Positions 1 through 9,768 of a stretch of DNA of 64,000 nucleotides are shown one piece after another (within the stretch, counting starts at the first letter, position 1; each line of letters opens with the position of its first letter). The notes under the pieces were generated by a model that saw nothing but the letters and a program-made list of their open reading frames with translations, did not search any database and was not told where the DNA came from. This DNA is from Parahaliea aestuarii (GTDB lineage: Bacteria; Pseudomonadota; Gammaproteobacteria; Pseudomonadales; Halieaceae): the NCBI RefSeq assembly GCF_008064635.1, contig NZ_VRYZ01000006.1:1-64000 (forward strand), in the 5' to 3' direction. The translations under genes were made by a program, and so were the position numbers.

Positions 1-50
1 CGTACTACCTCCAGCCCAGGTATGCCTATAATGGTTCCTGCGTGGGACAT
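1..50 (-). CDS. Start of a CDS running off the left edge, possibly an IS transposase
   Basis: An ATG on the minus strand at 50 is preceded by a strong ribosome binding site (GGAGAG, about 8 bases upstream) and opens a frame that is uninterrupted to the window edge, beginning MSHAGTIIGIPGLEVV. The short IPGLEV-like start vaguely recalls ISL3-type transposases, but 16 residues cannot establish a family. The transposase idea rests mainly on the long inverted repeat immediately upstream, which looks like the end of a mobile element. The product and family are therefore inference. Confidence 0.4.
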   Translation of the reverse strand, partial: MSHAGTIIGIPGLEVV

Positions 51-108
51 CGGTGTTCTCTCCATTAAACGATCTTCGCAAAATCAGTTTAATGAATGCC
101 GGTGTCCC
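44..108. repeat. Nested inverted repeat, probable insertion-sequence end
   Basis: Two pairs of arms are nested. The outer arms are GGGACATCGG (44-53) and CCGGTGTCCC (99-108), 9 of 10 complementary. The inner arms are CATTAAAC (63-70) and GTTTAATG (87-94), perfectly complementary, around a 16-base loop. The left half contains the ribosome binding site and start codon of the minus-strand frame at 50. An RNA read inward from outside the element would fold them away, as described for IS10 and IS50. An element boundary near 108-110 is inferred. Confidence 0.5.
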
Positions 109-157
109 CCGTTTATGATGAAGAGCCGAAAGGTGCCGTTGGGTTGCTAAACCACTT

Positions 158-934
158 TTACTGACGCGACCCGGAAGGTAGGTGCTGGGGCAATCTGGGC
201 AGTGCGCCTATCAATCCATCGGGGCGTGCTGCTTTGAGCATGCGCTGATAGGCCGGGCGGGCTTCGGCCTTTTTCTTCCATGCTGCGATTTTTGGAAACT
301 GCGCTTCATCGACAATGTTTAACGCGGTGGCAAAATTCAGTGGGAACATCATCATGATGTCGGCCGTTGAAAACGCATCCCCGCCAAACCATTCGTGCTT
401 GGCCAGGTAGTTTTCTGCGTATTGCACGGTTGCTTCCGAATCCACCATGCGCGAACGCTCGGTGGGCGGGTTCACCATCCACACCCGATAATCCGCAATC
501 AGCCGCGACGCCAGGCTGCCTTCGGCAAAATGCATCCACATCATGTGGTTGGCGTATTCCACGCTTTCCAGCGGCGGTTGTAATTGCCCTGGCGCATAGC
601 GATTGATAATGACTTCAATAATCGCACCGGATTCCACCAGCACCTGATCGCCAATGGTAACCGTCGGAGCCATGGGCACATCGGGGTTCACTTCGCGGAT
701 ATTGGCCATGGATTTTCCCAGGTCGCCGCGCTCGAAAACCAGTTTGTAGGGCAGATTTAACTCTTCCATCAACCAGACAATGCGCTCGGAGCGACGACCT
801 TCCAGGTGATAGATAGTCACTTCGGGCATTTCGAGCGCTTTGCTGACATCGCGCGCATGACTGGAACCAGCGCCCAACAGGCCGGTGATCATCATCAGGC
901 TGGAAGCCAGCGTTCTGGTAATACGTTGTTTCAA
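158..934 (-). CDS. Glutathione S-transferase family protein with apparent signal peptide
   Basis: The 258-residue product carries a GST N-terminal thioredoxin-like fold from about residue 36 (EVTIYHLEGRRSERIVWLMEEL), with the beta-turn VPMAPTV, followed by an all-helical C-terminal domain. The first 27 residues look like a Sec signal peptide: KQR, a hydrophobic stretch, then SHA before RD. The full frame needs a TTG start at 934, preceded by a GGGG ribosome binding site. The alternative ATG at 829 would give a normal cytoplasmic GST but has no visible binding site. If the TTG start is used, the protein is exported to the periplasm, which is unusual because reduced glutathione is mainly cytoplasmic. 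Substrate is unknown. It is the last gene of a minus-strand group with the dioxygenase and sulfotransferase. Confidence 0.75.
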   Translation of the reverse strand: MKQRITRTLASSLMMITGLLGAGSSHARDVSKALEMPEVTIYHLEGRRSERIVWLMEELNLPYKLVFERGDLGKSMANIREVNPDVPMAPTVTIGDQVLVESGAIIEVIINRYAPGQLQPPLESVEYANHMMWMHFAEGSLASRLIADYRVWMVNPPTERSRMVDSEATVQYAENYLAKHEWFGGDAFSTADIMMMFPLNFATALNIVDEAQFPKIAAWKKKAEARPAYQRMLKAARPDGLIGALPRLPQHLPSGSRQ

Positions 935-1025
935 GGGCTACCCCACTTCTTATTAGTAGATCGTTTTGGATGGATTTTTATCGAGTCGGACTGCTTTTTT
1001 CCAATCGGGAGGCTCTTCGCCACTA

Positions 1026-2027
1026 TCAATCCGACTCCTGCTGGCCCATAAAGGCCGGCTTGAGCATCTGGTTACTGAAGTGCTGCCTTCCGAACAGCTT
1101 GCTCCACCAGCCTGACGGGGCTCTCTTTGTAAGATCGTAATGGCGAGAACTTATATAGCAATGCGGTTGTACCGCCTGCAAATGGAAATAGCTGGTGAAA
1201 TTGCGAAAATTTGGGTAAACGGTGCTGGGGCAGTAATGAGTCACGATCGAGTAGCGTGTCCTGGGAGACTCCATCTTGCGTCCGCCGTGCACCAGGTCCG
1301 AAGCCCAGATCAGGGCATCGCCTTTCTTGGGGAGGAAGGCCGTCGCCTCCAGCCCTTGTTGCTCACAGCGCGATATGAGTCCATCGAGGAACGCTTTGTG
1401 GGCGGGCCGCCCGTGAATCTCCGGGTTCCACGACTTTGAAGCTTCACCAAAGAGATGGTGCTCCAGTTTATGGCTGCCGGGATAATATTCCAGTTCACCA
1501 CTGCCTGGCTCTACGTCCTCGAGCGCAATCCAGGATGCCAGGAATTGCAGCGGTTCGGACACCACCACGTACGCAGTGTCCTGGTGGGCTGCCTGCTGTG
1601 ATCCGTAATTAAAGGTAAGGCACTGGAATGCGTTCAATTCATCGTCGAATACAATCCTCAGCAGATCTACAATTTTTTCACAGAATATTGCTTCCCGCGC
1701 TAACGCTGAATTGACGTGGAAGTCTATCAGGCGAAACGTCGGATCGTCGTAAATATCCGGGACCGGGTGTGTATAGGCTTTTCTCGCCCGGCGCGCGAGG
1801 AAGTATTCCGCCCGGGATGAGACCGAGTTGATTTCCTGTCGCAGGGCATCCGCCTGCCCGGTGCTAATTGCCTGCGGTATGATGGCAAACCCGAAGCGTA
1901 TAAGGCTTTCCAGCTGGGCGGCTTGCTGCCCAGTAACCGTCGCCTGAGAGAGTTTGCTTTCCAGGATGCTGAGAGCATTCTCAGCGTCAGTCCACAGCGG
2001 GGCAAATTCCGGTGTCTTGGCGCCCAT
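1026..2027 (-). CDS. Phytanoyl-CoA dioxygenase (PhyH) family protein
   Basis: This 333-residue protein has the Fe(II)/2-oxoglutarate oxygenase layout of the PhyH family. The iron ligands appear as H148 and D150 (AAHQDTAY) and H247 (SDLVHGGR), with R256/R258 nearby for 2-oxoglutarate. PhyH enzymes hydroxylate diverse small molecules, so the substrate cannot be named. A good binding site (AAGGA) lies 9 bases before the ATG. The upstream sulfotransferase ends 5 bases away, so the two genes are almost certainly cotranscribed and may modify the same metabolite in sequence (inference). Base composition is visibly less GC-rich than the flanking genes, hinting at acquisition by transfer. Confidence 0.8.
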   Translation of the reverse strand: MGAKTPEFAPLWTDAENALSILESKLSQATVTGQQAAQLESLIRFGFAIIPQAISTGQADALRQEINSVSSRAEYFLARRARKAYTHPVPDIYDDPTFRLIDFHVNSALAREAIFCEKIVDLLRIVFDDELNAFQCLTFNYGSQQAAHQDTAYVVVSEPLQFLASWIALEDVEPGSGELEYYPGSHKLEHHLFGEASKSWNPEIHGRPAHKAFLDGLISRCEQQGLEATAFLPKKGDALIWASDLVHGGRKMESPRTRYSIVTHYCPSTVYPNFRNFTSYFHLQAVQPHCYISSRHYDLTKRAPSGWWSKLFGRQHFSNQMLKPAFMGQQESD

Positions 2028-2032
2028 GGCAT

Positions 2033-2986
2033 TTATCCTTGTCTTGTCAGGTATTGGGCCGGGGGCAATGCTCTCTCATATGCCACGCCATCGCGCAGCA
2101 TACCCCAGGCATCCAGGTCGAGGCCGGTCAGTTGGCAAAGACGCTCGATTTCTTCACTGAAATATTCCTCGTAGATTGATTCTACATCCGTTGCCGAAAG
2201 TGTACGGGTCCACCTGCTGGCGGCGGCGACATTATCGCGGGCAGTTTGTGGATCGACCCTGTCCCAGGTCTCGGTACCCTTGGCGTGGGCCAGCAGGAGG
2301 TGGTTGGGCGGCACTTGCAGCGTTTCGCCTTCAAGTTCTATTTCAGAGGAGGCGCTTTTCCGGTCGCCATAGTAGATGCCGGGCATCAAGCCCTTGTTGA
2401 CCTGTCTGCCCTTGAAGGCGCCAAAATCAAGGTCACTTATATCGAGAAAACTGCAGATTTTCGCATTCAACTGCTCGAAGTCGAGAAAATCCGACTCATA
2501 GACGAGGATTAACAGGCGATCCCGGTCGACATACTGCAACATTCTCTCGACGACGCGATCGTAGCGTGGGAACAGAAGCGGATTTTTGGCGCGTTCTTTT
2601 AACTCATCGTAAAAGGACTTGCCGTAGGCATCGAGATTGAGTGCTATGTGGCGAATTCTGTGGACATAGTGCGAAAAGGCACGATGCACAGGGTGCCTCA
2701 AGACAAGCAGGACCTTCGGGTTGTCGAGATCTTTGCAGATGCGCCGGATACTTAGCTCTGATCGAAAATATGATGGGGTAATATCGCAGATATACCTGGC
2801 GTTCGGTTTGCTGTCGAAGTCATACCAGGACTGATACCAATCCGCCCCCCTGTCGTAATTCTCGTTGAAATAGAAGAGCTCCTTTTTACGCGGTGTCAGT
2901 ATGTCCCGGGATTCAGAGAAGACCGAGTTCAGTAGCGTTGTGCCGCATTTTTCCATGCCGACACAGACGAGGTTGGGTAGGGGCAT
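2033..2986 (-). CDS. PAPS-dependent sulfotransferase domain protein
   Basis: From the chosen ATG the protein is 317 residues. The 5'-phosphosulfate-binding loop is near the N-terminus (CVGMEKCGTTLLNSVF, about residues 8-23), and the 3'-phosphate-binding segment VLLVLRHPVHRAFSHYVH is present, both typical of bacterial sulfotransferases. The enzyme would transfer sulfate from PAPS to a hydroxyl or amine of an unknown acceptor, such as a lipid, glycan or small metabolite. The frame stays open upstream to a TTG at 3145 and another ATG at 3064. I prefer 2986 because the PAPS loop normally lies close to the start, but the ribosome binding site is weak in all cases. It sits 5 bases upstream of the PhyH gene and shares its AT-richer composition. 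Confidence 0.8.
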   Translation of the reverse strand: MPLPNLVCVGMEKCGTTLLNSVFSESRDILTPRKKELFYFNENYDRGADWYQSWYDFDSKPNARYICDITPSYFRSELSIRRICKDLDNPKVLLVLRHPVHRAFSHYVHRIRHIALNLDAYGKSFYDELKERAKNPLLFPRYDRVVERMLQYVDRDRLLILVYESDFLDFEQLNAKICSFLDISDLDFGAFKGRQVNKGLMPGIYYGDRKSASSEIELEGETLQVPPNHLLLAHAKGTETWDRVDPQTARDNVAAASRWTRTLSATDVESIYEEYFSEEIERLCQLTGLDLDAWGMLRDGVAYERALPPAQYLTRQG

Positions 2987-3282
2987 ATAGGCAGTAACTT
3001 TCCGGACTATAGGTGTGACGCAGTCTTGGACTAATGCAGCACAAGAATGGCGCACGAGAAGCATTCGGTAGTATAAGGATTGATATGAAGGAAACAAGAC
3101 GCGGGACTTACATGGCACCGACCTTGCATATACACGCGGCAACAATAGGCCGAATTACTTTTACTAACTGCCGCCTGGAGTCTATGCAGTGGTAACGGCA
3201 TTCTCCGCCGGCCAGCCTGTTGCCTTCGCTATGCCAATCGGTGAAGCTGACTCCTCGTCTCCGGCAGCACAGGTGAATTACA

Positions 3283-3867
3283 GTGTCCGAGCATCGCGCC
3301 CATGCTCCACCAAAATACCCGAAATACCTTCTCATCGCATTGGTAACCCTTGGCCTGACAGGATGCCTGGGCATGCCGGCCGGCGTCGCACCAGTCAGTG
3401 ACTTCGAGCTTGAGCGCTACCTGGGCGAATGGTACGAAATCGCCCGCCTGGATCACTCCTTCGAGCGCGGCCTGGATCAGGTTACTGCGGAATACGCACT
3501 GCGAGACGACGGCGGCGTGTCGGTGGTCAACCGGGGCTATTCCGCCGCTGAGGGCGAGTGGCAAACTGCTCGCGGCAAGGCCTACCCGGTGGAAGATGAG
3601 AATACCGCCTACCTCAAGGTGTCTTTTTTCGGGCCTTTCTACGGTTCCTACGTCGTATTCGAACTGGACAGGCAGGGCTACCAGTACGCCTTCGTCTCCG
3701 GGCCGGACACCTCCTACCTGTGGCTGCTGGCAAGAACACCGCACCCCGATCCGCAGGTCATCGAGCGATTCAAACAACAATCGGCGGCCCTCGGTTTCGA
3801 TACCAGCAAGCTGATTTTTGTCGACCACAAACCCCTGCCGGGCGCACCGCCAGCGAGGGAGCAGTAG
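3283..3867 (+). CDS. Lipocalin family lipoprotein (Blc-like)
   Basis: The 194-residue product begins at a GTG preceded by AGGTGA. It has a lipoprotein signal peptide ending in the lipobox LTGC (Cys28). The mature part carries the lipocalin signature YLGEWYEIARLDHSFERGLD at about residues 46-65 and the strand motif SYLWLLARTP near the C-terminus, as in E. coli Blc. Such proteins sit in the outer membrane facing the periplasm and bind fatty acids or lysophospholipids, with roles in membrane repair under stress. It stands alone on the plus strand, divergent from the sulfotransferase. The 196 bases after it hold no gene, only a GC-rich imperfect inverted repeat near 3869-3902. Confidence 0.88.
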   Translation: MSEHRAHAPPKYPKYLLIALVTLGLTGCLGMPAGVAPVSDFELERYLGEWYEIARLDHSFERGLDQVTAEYALRDDGGVSVVNRGYSAAEGEWQTARGKAYPVEDENTAYLKVSFFGPFYGSYVVFELDRQGYQYAFVSGPDTSYLWLLARTPHPDPQVIERFKQQSAALGFDTSKLIFVDHKPLPGAPPAREQ

Positions 3868-4063
3868 TGCCTCTACTGGCGGGCGCGGCGAGCGCCGGTA
3901 GCGGGTCACCTGCCCGCCGTAAACAAGACATACCAACCAGGGTTCGTTTTGCCTGGCCTGCCTGCTTAGCTGAACCAGTTTGAAGTGCATCCTGCCTACG
4001 GCTTGGTAACAGCGCCCGGGCCGCGTTAAATGGCAGTCATCGCAAACAAGCGGACGTTGCCCA

Positions 4064-4915
4064 ATGACAAAAAAAGCCGCCTTCATCACCGGTGCCAGTC
4101 GCGGCATCGGCGCCGCTACCGCCATCGAGTTTGCCCGCCGGGGCTACAATCTCGCGCTGACCGCCCGCACCCTGAAGGAGGGTGAACAGCACGAACACGG
4201 TAGCTGGCAGTCCACCCAAAGCGCCCTGCCCGGCTCGTTGGAGGCCACCGCCGAAGCGGCCCGCGCACAGGGCGCCGAGGTGCTGCTGGTGCGCTCGGAT
4301 ATTCTGGATACCGACTCGGTGCTGGCGGCAGCCGACCAGTCGCTGGCACATTTCGGCCGCATCGATGTACTGTTCAACAACGCCTGCTACCAGGGTCCTG
4401 GCAATATGCAGCGGGTACTTGATGTGCAGGTCGAACAGACGGAAAAAATCTATCGTGGCAATGTGCTCACGCCGCTGGCACTGGTGAAAAAGTTGCTGCC
4501 CGGGATGCTGGAGCGGCGGACAGGCGCGGTGATCAATATGGTCTCCGGCTCTGCGCTGAACGATCCCCCCGCCCCGGCGGACGAAGGCGGCTGGGGCTTT
4601 GCCTACCCCTCCTCCAAGGCGGCACTGATCCGCATGATGCCCGCCCTGCGGGTGGAGCACCCGGACTGCGGCGTACGCTTTTTCTCGGTGGAACCGGGAT
4701 TCGTGCTCACGGAGGTGATGAAGGCCAACGGCTTCGACGACAAGATTGCCGCCCGCTTCAACCCCACCTCACCGCAGGCCGTTGCCGAGATCATCTACTG
4801 GCTGGCGGAAAGCGACGCCGCACTGGATCAGCAACAGCGGCCGGTTATCTTTGCGCCGCAACTGCATCGCAAGTTGTTTGCTGCATCGGGGGCTGGGTCT
4901 GACGAGACCTCATGA
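4064..4915 (+). CDS. Short-chain dehydrogenase/reductase
   Basis: This 283-residue protein is a classical SDR. It has the cofactor-binding TGASRGIG at residues 8-15, NNAC for the structural NNAG motif, and an active-site S followed by YPSSK (Tyr and Lys of the catalytic tetrad). It would oxidise or reduce an alcohol/carbonyl substrate with NAD(P)(H). The stretch TARTLKEGEQHEHGSW between the second beta strand and third helix is longer than usual. The substrate cannot be deduced. No strong ribosome binding site precedes the ATG. The gene is followed after 129 bases by katG, which appears to have its own promoter. Confidence 0.85.
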   Translation: MTKKAAFITGASRGIGAATAIEFARRGYNLALTARTLKEGEQHEHGSWQSTQSALPGSLEATAEAARAQGAEVLLVRSDILDTDSVLAAADQSLAHFGRIDVLFNNACYQGPGNMQRVLDVQVEQTEKIYRGNVLTPLALVKKLLPGMLERRTGAVINMVSGSALNDPPAPADEGGWGFAYPSSKAALIRMMPALRVEHPDCGVRFFSVEPGFVLTEVMKANGFDDKIAARFNPTSPQAVAEIIYWLAESDAALDQQQRPVIFAPQLHRKLFAASGAGSDETS

Positions 4916-7222
<2,307 letters not shown>

Positions 7223-7230
7223 CCCACTGC

Positions 7231-7258
7231 CTTCGCTGCCCCTGCGGGGGCGGCGAAG
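7231..7258. terminator. Hairpin between convergent katG and DUF333 genes
   Basis: Arms CTTCGCTGCCCC (7231-7242) and GGGGCGGCGAAG (7247-7258) pair over 12 positions with one T-G wobble and a four-base loop. It sits between two convergent genes. There is no T-run on either side, so intrinsic termination is uncertain. Confidence 0.45.
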
Positions 7259-7262
7259 AGAA

Positions 7263-7472
7263 TCACTGCGACGCCCGGAAGTACTCCCAGGCGTCGACCA
7301 CCTCGCCATCGGCCCTGGCGCATTTCCCCGTCTCAAGATCGTACTGGCCGCCCTGTGCCACGCAGTATTCCGCGGCGGGATTGGGCTTGCCAATGGCCGC
7401 CTGTTCCGGGACTTTCGCCTGGCAGGCAGCCAGTATCCAGGGCGCCAGCAAGAGCAGTTGTGATTTGTGCAT
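7263..7472 (-). CDS. Small DUF333 (putative hemolysin-type) lipoprotein
   Basis: The 69-residue product has a lipoprotein signal peptide ending LAAC (Cys17). A short DUF333-like domain follows: NPAAEYCVAQGG, then a Gly-rich turn with GKCARADGEVVDAWEYF. The pattern of two cysteines and a terminal W-E-Y-F motif is characteristic of the family often annotated hemolysin, for which I know no firmly established function. The ATG at 7472 has a GAGG site at suitable distance; a TTG nine bases upstream is possible. The gene is convergent with katG and divergent from the efflux pump gene. Confidence 0.8.
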   Translation of the reverse strand: MHKSQLLLLAPWILAACQAKVPEQAAIGKPNPAAEYCVAQGGQYDLETGKCARADGEVVDAWEYFRASQ

Positions 7473-7551
7473 GTCGCGCAACCTCGGATTAGTCGGTTAA
7501 GGCCGCTACAATCTACACCCAGCTCGCAGCAAGCCGAAAGGAAGCAAAACC

Positions 7552-8742
7552 ATGCAGGAAAACGCCACCATCCCCGTTTCGGTTGTGTTCGTGCTTGGTT
7601 TCACCATGATGCTGGGCCCCTTCGCCATCGATACCTACCTGCCGGCGTTCCCCCTGATCGCCGAGTCCCTCGGTGTCACCATCCACCAGGTATCCCTGAG
7701 CATTTCCATCTACATGCTGGGCTTTGCCGTGGGCCAGCTCAGCGGCGGCGCCTTTTCCGACCGCTACGGACGGCGGCGGGTGCTGGTCACCGGGCTGTGG
7801 GTCTTCGCCCTGGCGGCTTTTTATCTTTCCCGGGTGGATAGCCTGCAGGAACTGCTCGCCGGCCGCTTCGTGCAATCGGTGGGCGGCGGCTGGATTGGCG
7901 TGTCCATTCCCGCCATCGTGCGCGACCAGGTACAGGGCGTACAGGCCGCCAAACTGTTTTCGATGATCGGCATGGTGTCCATTGTGGCCCCGGCCATTGC
8001 CCCGGCCATCGGCGCCGCGATTCTCGAAGCTGGTAGCTGGGGGCTGATTTTCGTGTACCTCGGCGCCTATGCCCTCGCCATGTTGCCGCTGCTGATGGCG
8101 ACGGTGTTCAGGGGGCCGCGCAAACCCAGGCCGGCCGATGGCATCGGTTTTGTCGAACGCTATATCAGCGTGGTCAAAACCCCCAGCGCCCTGCCCTATA
8201 TTCTGTGGCAAACCGCCTCCTTCGGCGGCCTGATCATGTTTGTCACCTACGCCTCTTTCATCTACCAGGATCACTTCCAGCAATCCCGCGGCATGTTCAC
8301 CCTGCTGTTCGCCTGCAACATCTTCGCGATGTTCGCCTGCGTGTTGCTCAACCGCCTGCTGCTGAACCGCCTGTCGCCGCGCCCCATCATGTACTTCGCC
8401 ACCCGGGTGCAGGTGGTTGCCGCTGCGCTGGTCCTGCTGGCCGCTGTGCTGGAATGGCCGGTGTTCGGCTTCCTGCCGGCGATGATGCTTTACGCAGGCA
8501 CCCTCGGCGCTATCAGCCCGAATATTCAGGCCTGCTACCTGGAGGACTTCCCGCGCAGCGCCGCCTCGGCGGCGGCGGTCATGGGTACCGCCCAGTTCGG
8601 CCTGGGTGGTGCCGCTTCAGCCCTGAGTAACCTGTTGCCGGAAGCCCTGCTCAGTGTGGTGATCTGCATCGCCGCCTGCGCCGTTGCCAGCTTCCTCTGC
8701 ATGCACTGGTCGCGGCGGCGCGAGTCGGCCCGCCAGGACTGA
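7552..8742 (+). CDS. Bcr/CflA family multidrug efflux MFS transporter
   Basis: The 396-residue integral membrane protein has about 12 predicted transmembrane segments. Early motifs are those of DHA1 drug:proton antiporters of the Bcr/CflA group: LGPFAIDTYLPAFPLIA in helix 1, and GQLSGGAFSDRYGRRRVL in the loop between helices 2 and 3 (MFS motif A). It probably exports hydrophobic compounds or antibiotics across the inner membrane; the substrate is not deducible. An AAGGAA site precedes the ATG. It ends one base before the convergently transcribed response regulator gene, leaving no room for a separate terminator. Confidence 0.88.
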   Translation: MQENATIPVSVVFVLGFTMMLGPFAIDTYLPAFPLIAESLGVTIHQVSLSISIYMLGFAVGQLSGGAFSDRYGRRRVLVTGLWVFALAAFYLSRVDSLQELLAGRFVQSVGGGWIGVSIPAIVRDQVQGVQAAKLFSMIGMVSIVAPAIAPAIGAAILEAGSWGLIFVYLGAYALAMLPLLMATVFRGPRKPRPADGIGFVERYISVVKTPSALPYILWQTASFGGLIMFVTYASFIYQDHFQQSRGMFTLLFACNIFAMFACVLLNRLLLNRLSPRPIMYFATRVQVVAAALVLLAAVLEWPVFGFLPAMMLYAGTLGAISPNIQACYLEDFPRSAASAAAVMGTAQFGLGGAASALSNLLPEALLSVVICIAACAVASFLCMHWSRRRESARQD

Positions 8743-8743
8743 G

Positions 8744-9298
8744 CTATTTCACCTGCTGCTTGGCCAGCTTCCTGGCCAGGGTGCGGCGGTGCATGCCCAG
8801 GCGTCGAGCGGTTTCGGAGATGTTAAAGTCAGTCTCCGCCAGAGTCTGGTGAATCCGCTCCCATTCCAGGGTTTTAATGGAGGTTGAACGGCCGGTGATG
8901 GCGACTTCGGTATTGCCCTCGGCAGTCTGGAAGGCGGCCTCGATATCGTCGGTGTTGGACGGCTTGGCCAGGTAGTGGCAGGCCCCCAGCTTCACCGCTT
9001 CCACGGCGGTCGCAATACTGGCATAGCCGGTCAGCACCACAATGAGCATATCAGGGTCGTGCCTGTGCAGGGCCTTGACGCAGGCCAGGCCCGAAGCCTC
9101 ACCCTCCAGTTTCAGATCCACCACTGCATAGCCGGGCTGGTGGGTGGCCAGCAGGGGCAGCGCCGTATCCAGGCTGCTGGCATTGAGAACGGTGTAGCCG
9201 CGCCGCTCAAAAGAGCGCCCCAGGGTGCGGGCGAAGGCAGCGTCGTCCTCGATCAGTATCAGTGTGCGTTCATTGTCTTCTGGCTCTACCTCAGCCAC
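8744..9298 (-). CDS. regA: RegA/PrrA/ActR-type response regulator
   Basis: The 184-residue protein joins a receiver domain to a Fis-type helix-turn-helix. The receiver has acidic pocket EDD at 17-19, phosphoacceptor D61 in VVDLKLEG, T90 in VLTGYAS and K112. The HTH is NISETARRLGMHRRTLARKL, about 159-178. Its compact size, lack of an AAA domain and HTH sequence match the RegA/PrrA/ActR redox regulators, which control respiratory and energy genes together with RegB. A GTG start has an AAGGAG site upstream. It is the last gene of the cyo-surf1-regB-MAPEG-regA unit, so the cognate kinase is two genes upstream. Confidence 0.85.
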   Translation of the reverse strand: MAEVEPEDNERTLILIEDDAAFARTLGRSFERRGYTVLNASSLDTALPLLATHQPGYAVVDLKLEGEASGLACVKALHRHDPDMLIVVLTGYASIATAVEAVKLGACHYLAKPSNTDDIEAAFQTAEGNTEVAITGRSTSIKTLEWERIHQTLAETDFNISETARRLGMHRRTLARKLAKQQVK

Positions 9299-9333
9299 GT
9301 TCTGCTCCTTGTTTTTATTTCAATCCACCTGGC

Positions 9334-9732
9334 CTACAGAGCCATGAAGCCTATCACCGCCATGGCTGCCAGACCCAGCAAGGCAATGCCGAAACAGATA
9401 CTGCGGGCAAGGCCAATCCCGGCATAGTAGAACACCATGTGGCCGGCGCGACCGGCCACGTACACCATGGCCGACCAGCCCAGTGCAGCCGGCGCAGCTC
9501 CGCCCAACATGCCGAACAGGGCCAGCAGGATGAACACGGCGATGCTTTCATTGGTGTTGGCCTGTGCGCGCACCGCACGGAAAAAGAAGCTGCCGTGGTC
9601 CGCGGGCACCGGGTGTCCGGGCGTATGCTTCGCTCCCATGCCGGCAAAATCCGCCACCAGCATCTGGATCAGCAGCAGCAGGCCGGTCAGGCCGAAAGCG
9701 AGTATGGTCAGCTGGTAGGTTTCTGTGAACAT
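9334..9732 (-). CDS. MAPEG family membrane protein
   Basis: The 132-residue protein has four hydrophobic segments and the MAPEG signature RAVRAQANTNES (about residues 53-64), in which Arg, Asn and Glu contact glutathione in characterised members. Bacterial MAPEG proteins are inner-membrane glutathione-dependent transferases/peroxidases or proteins of unknown activity. The ATG has a strong AGGAG site. The unusual feature is its position: it lies between the RegB-like kinase (36 bases downstream of it) and the RegA-like regulator (35 bases upstream of it). This suggests cotranscription and possibly a role in membrane redox sensing or peroxide removal (inference). Confidence 0.82.
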   Translation of the reverse strand: MFTETYQLTILAFGLTGLLLLIQMLVADFAGMGAKHTPGHPVPADHGSFFFRAVRAQANTNESIAVFILLALFGMLGGAAPAALGWSAMVYVAGRAGHMVFYYAGIGLARSICFGIALLGLAAMAVIGFMAL

Positions 9733-9768
9733 GGTACGACTCCTGGTTTGTTATTGTGTCAGTAAGGT

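Noticed and set aside
3869-3902. Imperfect GC-rich inverted repeat after the lipocalin gene as a terminator
   Set aside because: Pairing is interrupted and no T-run follows; too weak to annotate.
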